This document shows, piece by piece, positions 1 through 7,440 of a DNA stretch of 11,793 nucleotides. The DNA lies in NCBI GenBank assembly GCA_015143735.1, contig VKHC01000462.1, forward strand, positions 1 through 11,793, read 5' to 3'. The notes under the pieces were generated by a model, which did no database searches, was not told the origin of the DNA, and worked only from the letters and a program-made list of their open reading frames with translations. A program made the position numbers and the translations under genes. Positions within the stretch are counted from its first letter, which is position 1. Every line of letters starts with the position of its first letter. Origin of the DNA: Synura sp. LO234KE (taxonomy: Eukaryota > Sar > Synurophyceae > Synurales > Mallomonadaceae).

Positions 1-2
1 TG

Positions 3-783
3 GCTATATTGGATGAGCAATTGGATATGGTGCGTCTGCTACTCCAGCACGGCGCAGACCCAGAAACGCAAAGGGTGGGTGACTGCAAGAGGGATGAACT
101 TAATGTAATATCATATCGCATGTCCCTTAGGAAGTGATTTGTGAGCTCGATCATTGCCTTCCCCTTCCAATGTGACATAGGCCGGAATCTCCATGCTTTC
201 CTATGCCTCTGCTCTGGGCTACTCCTCAATCGCGGGCTTACTTCTCTCTCACGGGGCGAACGTCGATGGAGGTCGTTGCCCTGGGGCGGGGTTGGGAAAT
301 GGTACAGGTATGCAGGTGCACATTATCGCCTTTATTAGTGTGACACTAGTCAATACGTCACCTGGTACACTTCTGTAAGCGGTATTCAATTTCACATCAC
401 TGCGGTGACCTGACTCTGTAGATTTGGATGAGCAGCGAGCGGAGGGGGGAAACGCTGAGGGTAGCATACATGGTGTTGGGGAGAGCAAGGGCGAAGAGAG
501 GAAAGATATGGTGGATTCAGGAGACGGGAATGGAGTGGGTAGAATACATAGTGTTGGTGAGAGCAAGGGCGAAGAGAGGAACAACATGGCGGATGTAGAA
601 GACAGGAGGGAAGAAATGATGGGTATACTCTCACAAGAGATTCTTGTCGATATTGGGGTTGGAGTCTTGCTTGGTAAAGAAGCATCAACAGCCTCGGTTA
701 GTGGACGGTTGCAAACGGTAGCTATCTTTGCTAGGGATGAAATACCAGCAGCTGACGAAGTATGCGTAGTTTCTCGACCATGA
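3..783 (+). CDS. Ankyrin-repeat protein, 3' part (three exons, 5' end outside window)
   Basis: Joined as 3-74, 181-307 and 422-783, this gives about 186 residues ending in TGA. Exon 1 ends an ankyrin unit (LDMVRLLLQHGADPE). Exon 2 continues in phase 0 with a further unit (LSYASALGYSSIAGLLLSHG then ANVD), matching the ankyrin pattern of paired helices followed by a GA-D turn. Exon 3 joins in phase 1 and is low-complexity, rich in Gly, Glu, Ser and Arg, with two copies of a 26-residue repeat, then a roughly 65-residue tail without recognised motifs. Ankyrin repeats bind partner proteins; nothing visible tells the partner or the location in the cell. The N-terminal part lies off the left edge, so repeat number and any other domain are unknown. 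Splice sites are inferred from frame continuity, GT-AG ends and ankyrin alignment. The ankyrin call is firm; the exact last exon is less so. Confidence 0.82.
75..180 (+). other. Intron 1 of the ankyrin-repeat gene
   Basis: It starts GTGGGT and ends GACATAG, 106 nt, phase 0. Reading straight through meets an in-frame TGA at 135-137, whereas removing it joins two halves of an ankyrin unit (ETQR then AGISMLSYAS). A GT at 79 is a less favourable alternative donor because it breaks the phase. Confidence 0.72.
308..421 (+). other. Intron 2 of the ankyrin-repeat gene
   Basis: It starts GTATGC and ends CTCTGTAG, 114 nt, phase 1. A CTGAC sequence at 410-414 resembles a fungal lariat branch site, close to the acceptor. 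Removal joins exon 2 to the long open frame that ends at 783; the joined codon is GAT. Confidence 0.68.
460..615 (+). repeat. 78-bp coding tandem repeat, two copies (26 residues each)
   Basis: Copies at 460-537 and 538-615 share GGTAG.ATACAT.GTGTTGG and the exact block GAGCAAGGGCGAAGAGAGGA, offset by exactly 78 bases, so the frame is kept. In protein they read as GSIHGVGESKGEERKDM and GRIHSVGESKGEERNNM with diverging ends. It lies in the last exon of the ankyrin gene, outside the ankyrin fold, and is likely a flexible charged tail whose copy number may vary between alleles. Confidence 0.85.
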
Positions 784-858
784 ATAAGCTGCTGCTACTG
801 CCGTATTTCCTGTAGCCACCACTGGCTTATGCTAATATATGCATATTTCCAATGATGC

Positions 859-864
859 AATAAA
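859..864 (+). promoter_or_regulatory. Putative poly(A) signal of the ankyrin-repeat gene
   Basis: AATAAA lies 75 nt past the TGA stop at 781-783, on the coding strand. Position and sequence fit a canonical eukaryotic polyadenylation signal, although such hexamers also occur by chance in AT-rich DNA. Confidence 0.5.
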
Positions 865-1317
865 AATATCTGGATATAGAGCAAATGCAAGCTTCTTGTT
901 TAGTCAATTTTAACTTTCTTGTTTAATATCGCACATTCAGTTTCATACAGAAAAGGTATAGGTGACAAGAATGCTTTAAACAGGATCAGGGATCGCAACC
1001 TGTCCTTATCAGGTCATTCCCACATATATGTGCCAAAGTAGTGACTTTCCCCTAGAATCTCTTAATTAGAGAATTTTCTGTTGAAAATCGTACGGTTCCT
1101 CTTAATCAAGCTAAGAGGTCGACGAATATGTTGTTTTAACTCTTTTCCACCGTTTGGTGGTGGTACGTGTGGGGAAGGTAGCCCAGGCCCCTTACCAATA
1201 ACTTCTTAAGCGCCTTGCCTCACCACCAGCATTTCCAATAGCAAGAAGCACACCACATCGCTACTGCTTGGGAAGAAATGCTTCGAGGATAGTGGTGTCA
1301 AACATGGGAGCACCAAA

Positions 1318-1373
1318 ATCCATCTGCAGATAATCGATTCTATTAGTCGTTTTCAATCCATCTGCTGATAATC
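1318..1373 (+). repeat. Short direct repeat, two copies 38 bases apart
   Basis: ATCCATCTGC.GATAATC occurs at 1318-1335 and at 1356-1373, differing at one base. It sits just before the 16-bp palindrome. No function is evident; it may be a replication-slippage product. Confidence 0.6.
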
Positions 1374-1376
1374 CAT

Positions 1377-1392
1377 ATTTTTCGCGAAAAAT
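1377..1392. repeat. 16-bp perfect palindrome ATTTTTCGCGAAAAAT
   Basis: Every base pairs with its mirror complement. The core TTTCGCGAAA resembles CGCG-centred sites bound by dimeric cell-cycle regulators of the E2F or MBF type, but the nearest genes point toward it with their 3' ends, so a promoter role has no visible target. Confidence 0.6.
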
Positions 1393-1836
1393 AAAATGAA
1401 TATAGAATATAGATTGTTTTTAGAAAGGCATCCTGATTATTATGACGAAGGTCTGATACTTGACGATGAAACAATCTGATAGGGAAACTGATGAAGTTTC
1501 TCAATCAAGAAAGAAGTCGACCAAATACTAATAATAACACAAGAGTAACAATGATGCTAACCAAGGTCGCAGAATTTTTCCACGCTTAATAAATCATCGT
1601 AATGTCTAGAGGGAAGAAGCACAAGTGATCAAACTAGGAATGGTTAACCTGCGTTTTTTTAAAGTTACGATGGGTATAGCATTCTTTAAAAAGTAGTCGA
1701 CAAGTTATTGTAATAATGTAAAAAGGAGTATGCTTGTCATCAATATGACGATCTGTAACGTTTTCCTTAAAGTTCTTGTTTAAAATAAATCAAAGATTTT
1801 CCAATTGTTTCCGGACTATCTTCGATAATAGGCAAG

Positions 1837-3130
1837 TTAACTGACCGCATTACCGTCATAAGCAGCGATGGCTCTACTTAGCCACGCGTTCTTTGTCAAC
1901 GTATGGCTCGCCAGTTCTTGTCCCGTAACTGGAATAGTCTTACGATGATCAATATAAGAATGAATCGTACTTCTCTCATAGCTATATCCGCCTGCACATA
2001 TGACTGGGTATCTCATAACAGCGATGGAAAGAGGACAGATAAAACTACGAGGACAACGTTCATCGATAACCCTTCGAAGGTAGGACAGCGGTCTGTAGTA
2101 CGTCGAATATTTCGTGCACCTCAGGGCGATCTTCAGGAGTCTCACGCAAACACTATCATGGGTGAGAAAACATTTTGAATTTTCATGTATGTTGGAGTCT
2201 GAGTGATGAGACTACCTAATCCATTCTGCACATAAGCGATCCATGGACATTGTTCCGTGAGGGTTTCTCAAAGAATGATTCCAAAGCGGTAAATACCGGA
2301 AGCTGTTTTCACTGGCATGGGTGAAAAAACAATTTGAATTTTTATGTGTGTTGGAGTCTAAGTTATGGGATTATCTAACCCATTCTGCACATAAGCGATC
2401 CATGGACATTCTTCCGTTAGGATTTCTCACAGATTGATTCCAAAGCGGTAAATGCCGGAAGCTTTCTTCACTGGCATGGGTGAGAAAATTTTCATGTATG
2501 TTGGAGTCTAAGTAACTAGACTATCTAACCCATTCATGGACATTCTTCCGTCAGGATTTCTCACAGAATGACTCCAAAGCTGTAAATATGATCGGAAGCT
2601 GTATTCACGACAAAAATGGTCTGGAATCACTAGCTCATGCGCGGTTCACTTCAGGTCATATTCAATTAAAAAGTTGGGCTAGTTCTACTTGTAAACTCAC
2701 TAGTCCCAAAATCATACATGTGCACCTTGCCCATGTTGTCGATATGAATCTTTCTATTTGTCAAATTTGCTGAAACTATTCCCACACTATGTAAATAACG
2801 CAACCCATCAGCGATTTCCAGAGCAATATTTAGACGATAAGATATGACAAGTATGGAGCTCTCTATGCTCCCTACGTTTGCTCGGATAGAGATAAGCCTT
2901 CCAGGCGGCGGATGAAGCAAGAAATATAACGTGAGACACCGACCTGAATATGTGTCCAAAGGAAGCGAATTTCTTCCTGGGCGTGCATTAGGTCATGGTC
3001 TTCTTTGAATATTCTATACTCTTATCTCATGCCTACACATAGTCCGAGATGTAATTCGCAAGATTTATAAGTCTGGTAGTTAACTCGCAAGGATACCAGT
3101 TGCCTCACCAATTTGAGCAGATATCCGATA
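1837..3130 (-). pseudogene. Broken protein kinase with C-terminal U-box domain
   Basis: Read on the minus strand, fragments follow kinase order across frames. A glycine-loop-like YRISAQIGEATGILAS (3130-3083) ends in a stop. In a second frame a helix-C-like stretch (AQEEIRFLW...SRYISCFI, 3003-2872) ends in a stop. In a third frame comes RLNIALEIADGLRYLHS, the catalytic-loop position VSANLT, and DFG at 2713-2705. The same frame goes on through TAA, TGA, TAG and TGA to SDHIYSFGVIL, a TGA, then EILTEECP. The end helix CLRETPEDRPEV (2152-2117) is again displaced. The U-box (about 2052-1846) is in one clean frame: FICPLSIAVMRYPVICAGG, YSYERSTI, PVTGQEL, LSRAIAAY. U-box domains recruit E2 enzymes for ubiquitin transfer. 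Catalytic-loop HRD reads SAN and the following metal-binding Asn reads Lys. With at least three frame changes and many stops of all three types, it cannot encode a working kinase. Kinase plus U-box is known from plant U-box kinases; the closest relative here is unknown. Confidence 0.83.
2157..2608 (-). repeat. Three tandem copies of a 159-bp kinase-domain segment
   Basis: Copies lie at 2157-2315, 2316-2474 and 2475-2608. The third is shorter: it lacks 16 bases just after the CCATG block, plus about 12 bases near its left end. On the minus strand each encodes a version of the kinase segment after the activation loop: ASDHIYSFGVIL*EILTEE in the rightmost copy, ASGIYRFGINL*EILTEECP and ASGIYRFGIIL*ETLTEQCP in the other two. 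The 159-bp length is 53 codons, so duplication itself kept the frame. All three have TGA where kinases of this type usually have Trp. The two left copies are most alike. Confidence 0.88.
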
Positions 3131-3461
3131 TTATGCGACGATACCAACGTGTAGAGACATTTTGCGTCTCTAAGGTAGGAGGAGTAATAGAACTTATATT
3201 TGAAAAATGGCGTAGATATGTCTGCTTCTCGTGTATTGCGAAGGTTTTCATCTCATCACCATCCGACGGAAATCGCCTAGCGGAACGGGAAGGTAGCTCG
3301 ATTGTATCAAAATTAACTTTCTTTACATCTTCTCCTAGAGCTCCAATGGATCTCTTCCAAAGCTGGATTAAATCACCACATTTGAAACAAGGTATTCCTG
3401 AAACCACGGCACACTGTTTTTTTGACGGATGCATATCTGAGCACAGGCGAATAACAACCAC
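3105..3461 (-). other. Unassigned open stretch between the 212-codon frame and the kinase
   Basis: It encodes about 118 residues without an in-frame stop, opening with GTG rather than ATG, and overlaps the start of the kinase glycine loop in another frame. I recognise no domain. Placed between the kinase and the upstream open frame on the same strand, it is probably the linker ahead of the kinase in the ancestral gene, but this length alone is within chance. Confidence 0.3.
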
Positions 3462-3499
3462 TATCGGATAGTTAGGCGATTGATATTAAATGTCAACTT

Positions 3500-4138
3500 C
3501 TATCCCGGTTCAATAGTAAAAGATATGGCCGCGGTCTGAACCGAGACTTGATAGTACGGAGAATAACGGGGGACTTCCTCAAATATGATATCTATCGTAC
3601 CAATATAGGACCCGAGTATAGCTCTGCCAAAAATGACGACATTGGAACCATGATAAGTCATGATCATATCCAATTCGTTAGCATTATAGTTCCATAAGCA
3701 ATTAAAGTTTGCTGTGATCACAATAAGTGAGTGCAATTGAAACGTAGGGTACTCTGGAAGTTTGAATATTAAGAGATAAAGCCTGTACGGGAAATCAAAT
3801 GCTCGAAGATCCAGTGGATTCGGCATTACACCGGCGGCAGTGATGGGGTGGGTCACGAAGTACTCAGGTAAATCCCTTCCCCTCGTTACAGCTCTTACGA
3901 CAAGTTGTATTTCGTCATGCCGTCTACCCCCTTCAGCAGCAAGGAAAATAATTATTGGATTTTCCATATTCCTTTCAGCAGTAATCAACCTATAATTTTC
4001 TATTGCGGTCCACAAAAACTTCAATGGAACTTCCTTTCCGACCATGTTTGCAAGATGTGATGTCACAGTTTCCAAAGAGGAGTCTACTGATGCTATTACG
4101 ATTGCTGGTGTTGTTGTAGTTAGGATGTAATGCTCCAT
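3500..4138 (-). CDS. Unknown protein or N-terminal part of the kinase-U-box relic, 212 residues
   Basis: An ATG-started frame of 212 codons ends in TAG at 3502-3500. It is the longest open frame in the window. With about 6 percent stop codons expected at this base composition, an ORF of this length is unlikely to arise by chance here. I do not recognise the product. It is rich in hydrophobic beta-type stretches (for example YRLYLLIFKL and FQLHSLIVITANF) and ends IDIIFEEVPRYSPYYQVSV then AISFTIEPG, which looks like the last strands of a beta-sandwich. There is no signal peptide, and no segment is long enough to be a sure membrane helix. The frame continues past the TAG for a dozen codons with KLTFNINRL, so the stop may interrupt a longer domain. 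TAA directly precedes the ATG. Same strand and order make it a likely upstream part of the broken kinase gene, though an independent gene is possible. Confidence 0.42.
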   Translation of the reverse strand: MEHYILTTTTPAIVIASVDSSLETVTSHLANMVGKEVPLKFLWTAIENYRLITAERNMENPIIIFLAAEGGRRHDEIQLVVRAVTRGRDLPEYFVTHPITAAGVMPNPLDLRAFDFPYRLYLLIFKLPEYPTFQLHSLIVITANFNCLWNYNANELDMIMTYHGSNVVIFGRAILGSYIGTIDIIFEEVPRYSPYYQVSVQTAAISFTIEPG

Positions 4139-4212
4139 TTAACCAAAAAGCTCCTAGATGTGAAATCTTCCAAAACGAAGTAAATTCACAGCTGCCATTC
4201 AAAAAAATTTTC

Positions 4213-4230
4213 ACGTTTTTGTATAAACGT
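4213..4230. repeat. Small inverted repeat upstream of the 212-codon frame
   Basis: ACGTTT and AAACGT flank a 6-nt loop about 75 nt before the ATG at 4138. It could be a dimeric factor site or be accidental. Confidence 0.3.
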
Positions 4231-5216
4231 TGACAGCTCAGCGATATGTGTGATTAAATGTGACTAGGCTTCAAACCCGAATACATGCTTGGATTAGGAG
4301 CAGATTGAAGTTTGTAACAATTAAAGTCCATGCTAATTCTTGCGTCTTACGTACTACGCCTGCGGGTCACTGCTCTTTTGTTTGATTACTAGTGCTTCTT
4401 TACTTAAATTGAATATGCAATTGTACTCTTGTTGATCGAATTGTAATGCGTAAATCTGTTTAAAGTTAGTTTCGTGAAATCAGTTATTGTCATGATATGA
4501 TGTGTGTTATGAAGCCCATATTACATTTTTTGTTCTCCTCATATTACTCTATTTACTCTTTTCAGTGTATTCTTTTAATTTGGCTCATACATCCCATTTT
4601 TCTTTCTATTGTGAGCATCCTGGATAAACTAAATTATCAAGTTGGAAGTCCGCAACTTCGTTCACTTTCCTTATGAACGCTCCACTAACTCCTCTATGGA
4701 CAATATGATGCCGAATGGAAGTGCTAATTATTGGGTAATCGCCGTCAAAACGTCCAGGACTTGATATTGTAAACTATGCTAGGATCTTTCGAAGTTGTTA
4801 TTATGTCAGTGTATAATCAAACGACCGTACCCAGACCCAGTGATTCCATACGTTACGGTTAAGGTGGTTTCAATTTAGCCTAGAAATAGCGGTTTATGTT
4901 GTTGTATAATTATACCAATGTGGAATATGATGTGATCCAGTTTTGTTTGCATGCCGCTGAACCGATAATTTACCAAATTTACCTCATATAAATATAGCAC
5001 TGCGATGTTCTAGTTATAATTATTGACGTATATTGACTCTGATCGGGCAGGACTATCTCCTCCCAGTTTGTATCATTCAACCTTCAACATAACGTCATGA
5101 CATCCGTATGAACTATCCCAATAGGTATAGACTGTAATATTACACGTCAATGTCTGTGTCTTCTCCTTATCTCCTATGTCTTACTCCGTTGTTCAGCTCT
5201 TTCTAGAACAATCGGA
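4231..5216. other. AT-rich stretch without a recognisable gene
   Basis: All frames are broken by frequent stops and I recognise no protein motif on either strand. If the minus-strand frame at 3500-4138 is a real gene start, its promoter would lie at the left end. A TATAAATA-like run near 4987-4994 could be a core promoter for plus-strand transcription but has no supported gene behind it. Confidence 0.5.
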
Positions 5217-5670
5217 ATGTGTGATCTAGCAAATGAACGTGTGGTTGATTTCAATTTCCGATTGCGCCACTATTTATTTATTTTAAAAGGAATCCCTCTA
5301 CAGTTCGCCCAAGAAGTCGATTCATCACGACGTTTCCAACCACCAACTGAGACGTGCTTTAATAAACATCGATTAATCTTTTCCCGGTGCACTGGTCGTA
5401 CGAACTCCTTCCGTTTGACTCGCTTTTAAACAGAGGGAATTGTTTAGATACATTTCTGGAAACATTCATACCTATTTATTGGCTGTTATTCCGTTCACAG
5501 CTTCTCCACCTCATGATGATCTATATGAAGGGGTCGCCCGTCACCCGTGCGTAATCACAACTTCGAAATCAGGTTCGGCCGCTACAGCGCGCCACGCCGA
5601 TCATAAGCTAGCTGAATCCTTTCAGCAGCGGTATCAGTGGATATCATACCAAAGCATCGCGAGCAGATGA
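5217..5670 (+). other. Two short unassigned open frames, coding status doubtful
   Basis: Frames of 70 codons (5217-5429) and 76 codons (5440-5670) follow one another on the plus strand. Neither shows a domain, and such lengths are expected by chance. No splice sites joining them into a convincing product were found. I record them as probably non-coding. Confidence 0.35.
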
Positions 5671-6111
5671 TCGGATCAAAAGTCAACGTCTAATCTGGGT
5701 AGACCAAGTCCAGTCACATGAAGTCCTGAACAGCAGTACAAGAAGCGGTGTTAAGGCTACTTAGTACCAAATAGGACGGTTGTTTCTCGCACTGTTACAC
5801 TACTACTGGTTGTTTCAAATTGGTTCGATCTAAAAACGGTCTTCGTAATTTTAGGAGAGAATCGTGGGGAGCCGAGCGCCTCCCAATAACTTCAATATTT
5901 TTTCTGCATCAGTTGTAAAAATTTTATTCAGATAATTCGAATGTAAGGAAATGACAGGTTTCAAATCTAATGCATGGATATATATCACAAGTGTAGCCGG
6001 ACGGAATTGGAAGACTAGATTATACCACGGGCTTGGGAGTGGAGGCTAGGCACAGGAGTAAGCTTATCAAGTCTAACAGTCTCTACCTTCACTCCTTGCA
6101 TATCAAATATG

Positions 6112-6178
6112 GGTTAGAGTGTTGAGCCTCCCGTGGCCTGGGCCATTCTAACCGCAAGGATCCTCCTTGCGACGCAAG
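6112..6178. repeat. Nested inverted repeats
   Basis: GGTTAGA at 6112-6118 pairs with TCTAACC at 6147-6153. Directly beside it CGCAAGGA at 6153-6160 pairs with TCCTTGCG at 6164-6171 across a 3-nt loop, and CTTGCG at 6166-6171 can instead pair with CGCAAG at 6173-6178 across one base. The last two are mutually exclusive pairings of the same arm. Confidence 0.65.
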
Positions 6179-6311
6179 CACGTCCACGAGAAGGGCCTAA
6201 ACTATGATACATTTTAATACAAAGTGGGTAGCTAAGACAAGCGCAAGGCATTCACCAAGATACAACTACTCGTAGTGTGATCCAAATGGATGAGGTAAAA
6301 CTAGAGCAGTA

Positions 6312-6338
6312 TACTCTAAACCTAGAGTACAAATGTAC
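6312..6338. repeat. Two adjoining hairpins
   Basis: TACTCTA at 6312-6318 pairs with TAGAGTA at 6323-6329 across a 4-nt loop. Overlapping its right arm, GTACA at 6327-6331 pairs with TGTAC at 6334-6338. All stems are perfect but short. Confidence 0.55.
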
Positions 6339-6480
6339 ACAGCATGGTGCTTCAGAGACTGCTTCTCAGGTACTAGTTAAAATGCTGGTGAATACCCGCG
6401 TCGTTAAATGACAGTTCAAACATGGTACCTATTTGGACTCAATGTGCCGCAGGTAGTTGGGTAATGTGATGATGTCTTAC

Positions 6481-7440
6481 TATGGGCGCCGGCTCAATTA
6501 CTGAAAGAACGTGATGTGCTTGGCAGTGTGGCTGCAATTTTTGGAATTAGTCCACAAGTCGTGGTTGCAAACCAAATGTGCTTCTTCTTTATTTTATTAC
6601 TTTTCAAAGTGGAAACTATATTCAAGTCTAGAGGAGGGAGTGTTTCACCATCCTCCTGGTTTGCGATTACGGTTCGAACTTTTACCTATTTCGTACTTGT
6701 TATTCTCCACGATGACTAATTAGGGCATTGTGTTGCATAAAGTGTCTTGAAGTTAGTAGTCTAAGAAAAATATGCAATTATGCTGGGGACTAATTTCTCT
6801 GCTCCGGTTGTAGGCACCCAAGCTCCCCATTCGGTCACGGGACTTGCCTGTTGGATGGTTCATGTGGAGCGGTTTTTCCGGTGGTGGTAGGGTGCGACGA
6901 CTTGGTTTCACTTTTGAGTACCCACAATAGTATGCATACCTCCCTTACCGTAATTAACGATAAGATTTTTGGAAACAACGCAATTTTATTTCCACGCCCT
7001 GGAATTCTAACAAGTGAACTACATTATTCTTTCCATCAAGCAAGGAGGGTCCATGAGGATTTCAGTGTGAGTGAGGGAGGATGTATGTTGTTTCTAATGG
7101 TCTAATATGCCATTTCAATTTGGAGTGCTTCATACTCCTGGGGAATATATGGTGATGGCGTTGCGGCCCTAAACGCAGCCCACAGTGGTCAATATGATAT
7201 GAATACCACTATGAATTGCGCCAAACGCGTTTTAATTTACTCTTTCGAACGGTTCCCATTCTCAATGGTCATGCGCTTTGCGGTAGCATTCTTTCTTGGC
7301 TTCTCTGCCTCTGTATTTCCCATTCTTTGCCTGCCAAAGAACTAGCCTCAGCACTTAACCAATTACTGACTAGTCAACGAACGCGCCACTCCCTAGCTAC
7401 CCTGTAGTAGTTTAGTGGCCATTACGCTGCTGCTGCAAAT
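6481..7440 (+). other. Unassigned plus-strand open stretches, possible gene relic
   Basis: Open frames of 60-85 codons in different plus-strand frames follow each other: about 6486-6719 (includes LLKERDVLGSVAAIFGISPQ and a hydrophobic FFFILLLF run), 6851-7105, and one from about 7106 to 7345 with a hydrophobic stretch FAVAFFLGFSASVFPILCLP. Each is chance-sized. Their succession on one strand and non-random-looking residues allow a broken or multi-exon gene, but I could not join them with convincing splice sites. A loose likeness to JmjC motifs at 7137-7222 is treated as a weak finding only. Confidence 0.25.

Larger units (their letters stand above)
784..1836. other. Intergenic region between the ankyrin gene and the kinase-U-box relic
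   Basis: No open frame here is long enough to stand out and I recognise no domain. It is AT-rich, holds the poly(A) signal near its left end, and carries several small inverted repeats: CACATATATGTG at 1021-1032, CCTCTTA/TAAGAGG at 1098-1118 with a 7-nt loop, CCACC/GGTGG at 1147-1160, and the long palindrome at 1377-1392. The two flanking genes converge here, so it is shared 3' flanking sequence. I see no clear poly(A) signal for the minus-strand gene. Confidence 0.6.
5671..6480. other. Gene-free stretch containing a hairpin cluster
   Basis: No open frame of note. Between 6112 and 6338 several perfect inverted repeats lie close together and are listed separately. I looked for a tRNA fold around 6110-6180 and did not find an acceptor plus T-arm arrangement. 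Confidence 0.5.

Noticed and set aside
249-688. Minus-strand open frames of 98 and 112 codons opposite the ankyrin gene.
   Set aside because: They are antisense shadows of the repeat-containing exon, with Pro/Ser-rich low-complexity translation and no motif.
1903-2178. Plus-strand open frame of 91 codons.
   Set aside because: It is the antisense shadow of the U-box and kinase end on the minus strand, which have clear domain likeness.
2157-2660. TGA read as Trp (altered genetic code), suggested by L-TGA-E in three copies.
   Set aside because: The same region is also broken by TAA and TAG and by frameshifts, the ankyrin gene ends in TGA, and Trp is written TGG in the 212-codon frame. A shared stop inherited by duplication is simpler.
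1837-4138. Multi-intron functional kinase gene in place of a pseudogene.
   Set aside because: Frame changes fall inside conserved kinase motifs with no plausible GT-AG pairs, stops lie between motifs only a few residues apart, and the YSFG segment occurs three times.
5217-5670. Two-exon gene on the plus strand.
   Set aside because: The two frames are of chance length, lack motifs, and the sequence between them has no convincing donor and acceptor.
6110-6180. Possible tRNA or other small structured RNA gene.
   Set aside because: The stems do not arrange into a cloverleaf and no conserved T-loop or A/B-box pair was seen.
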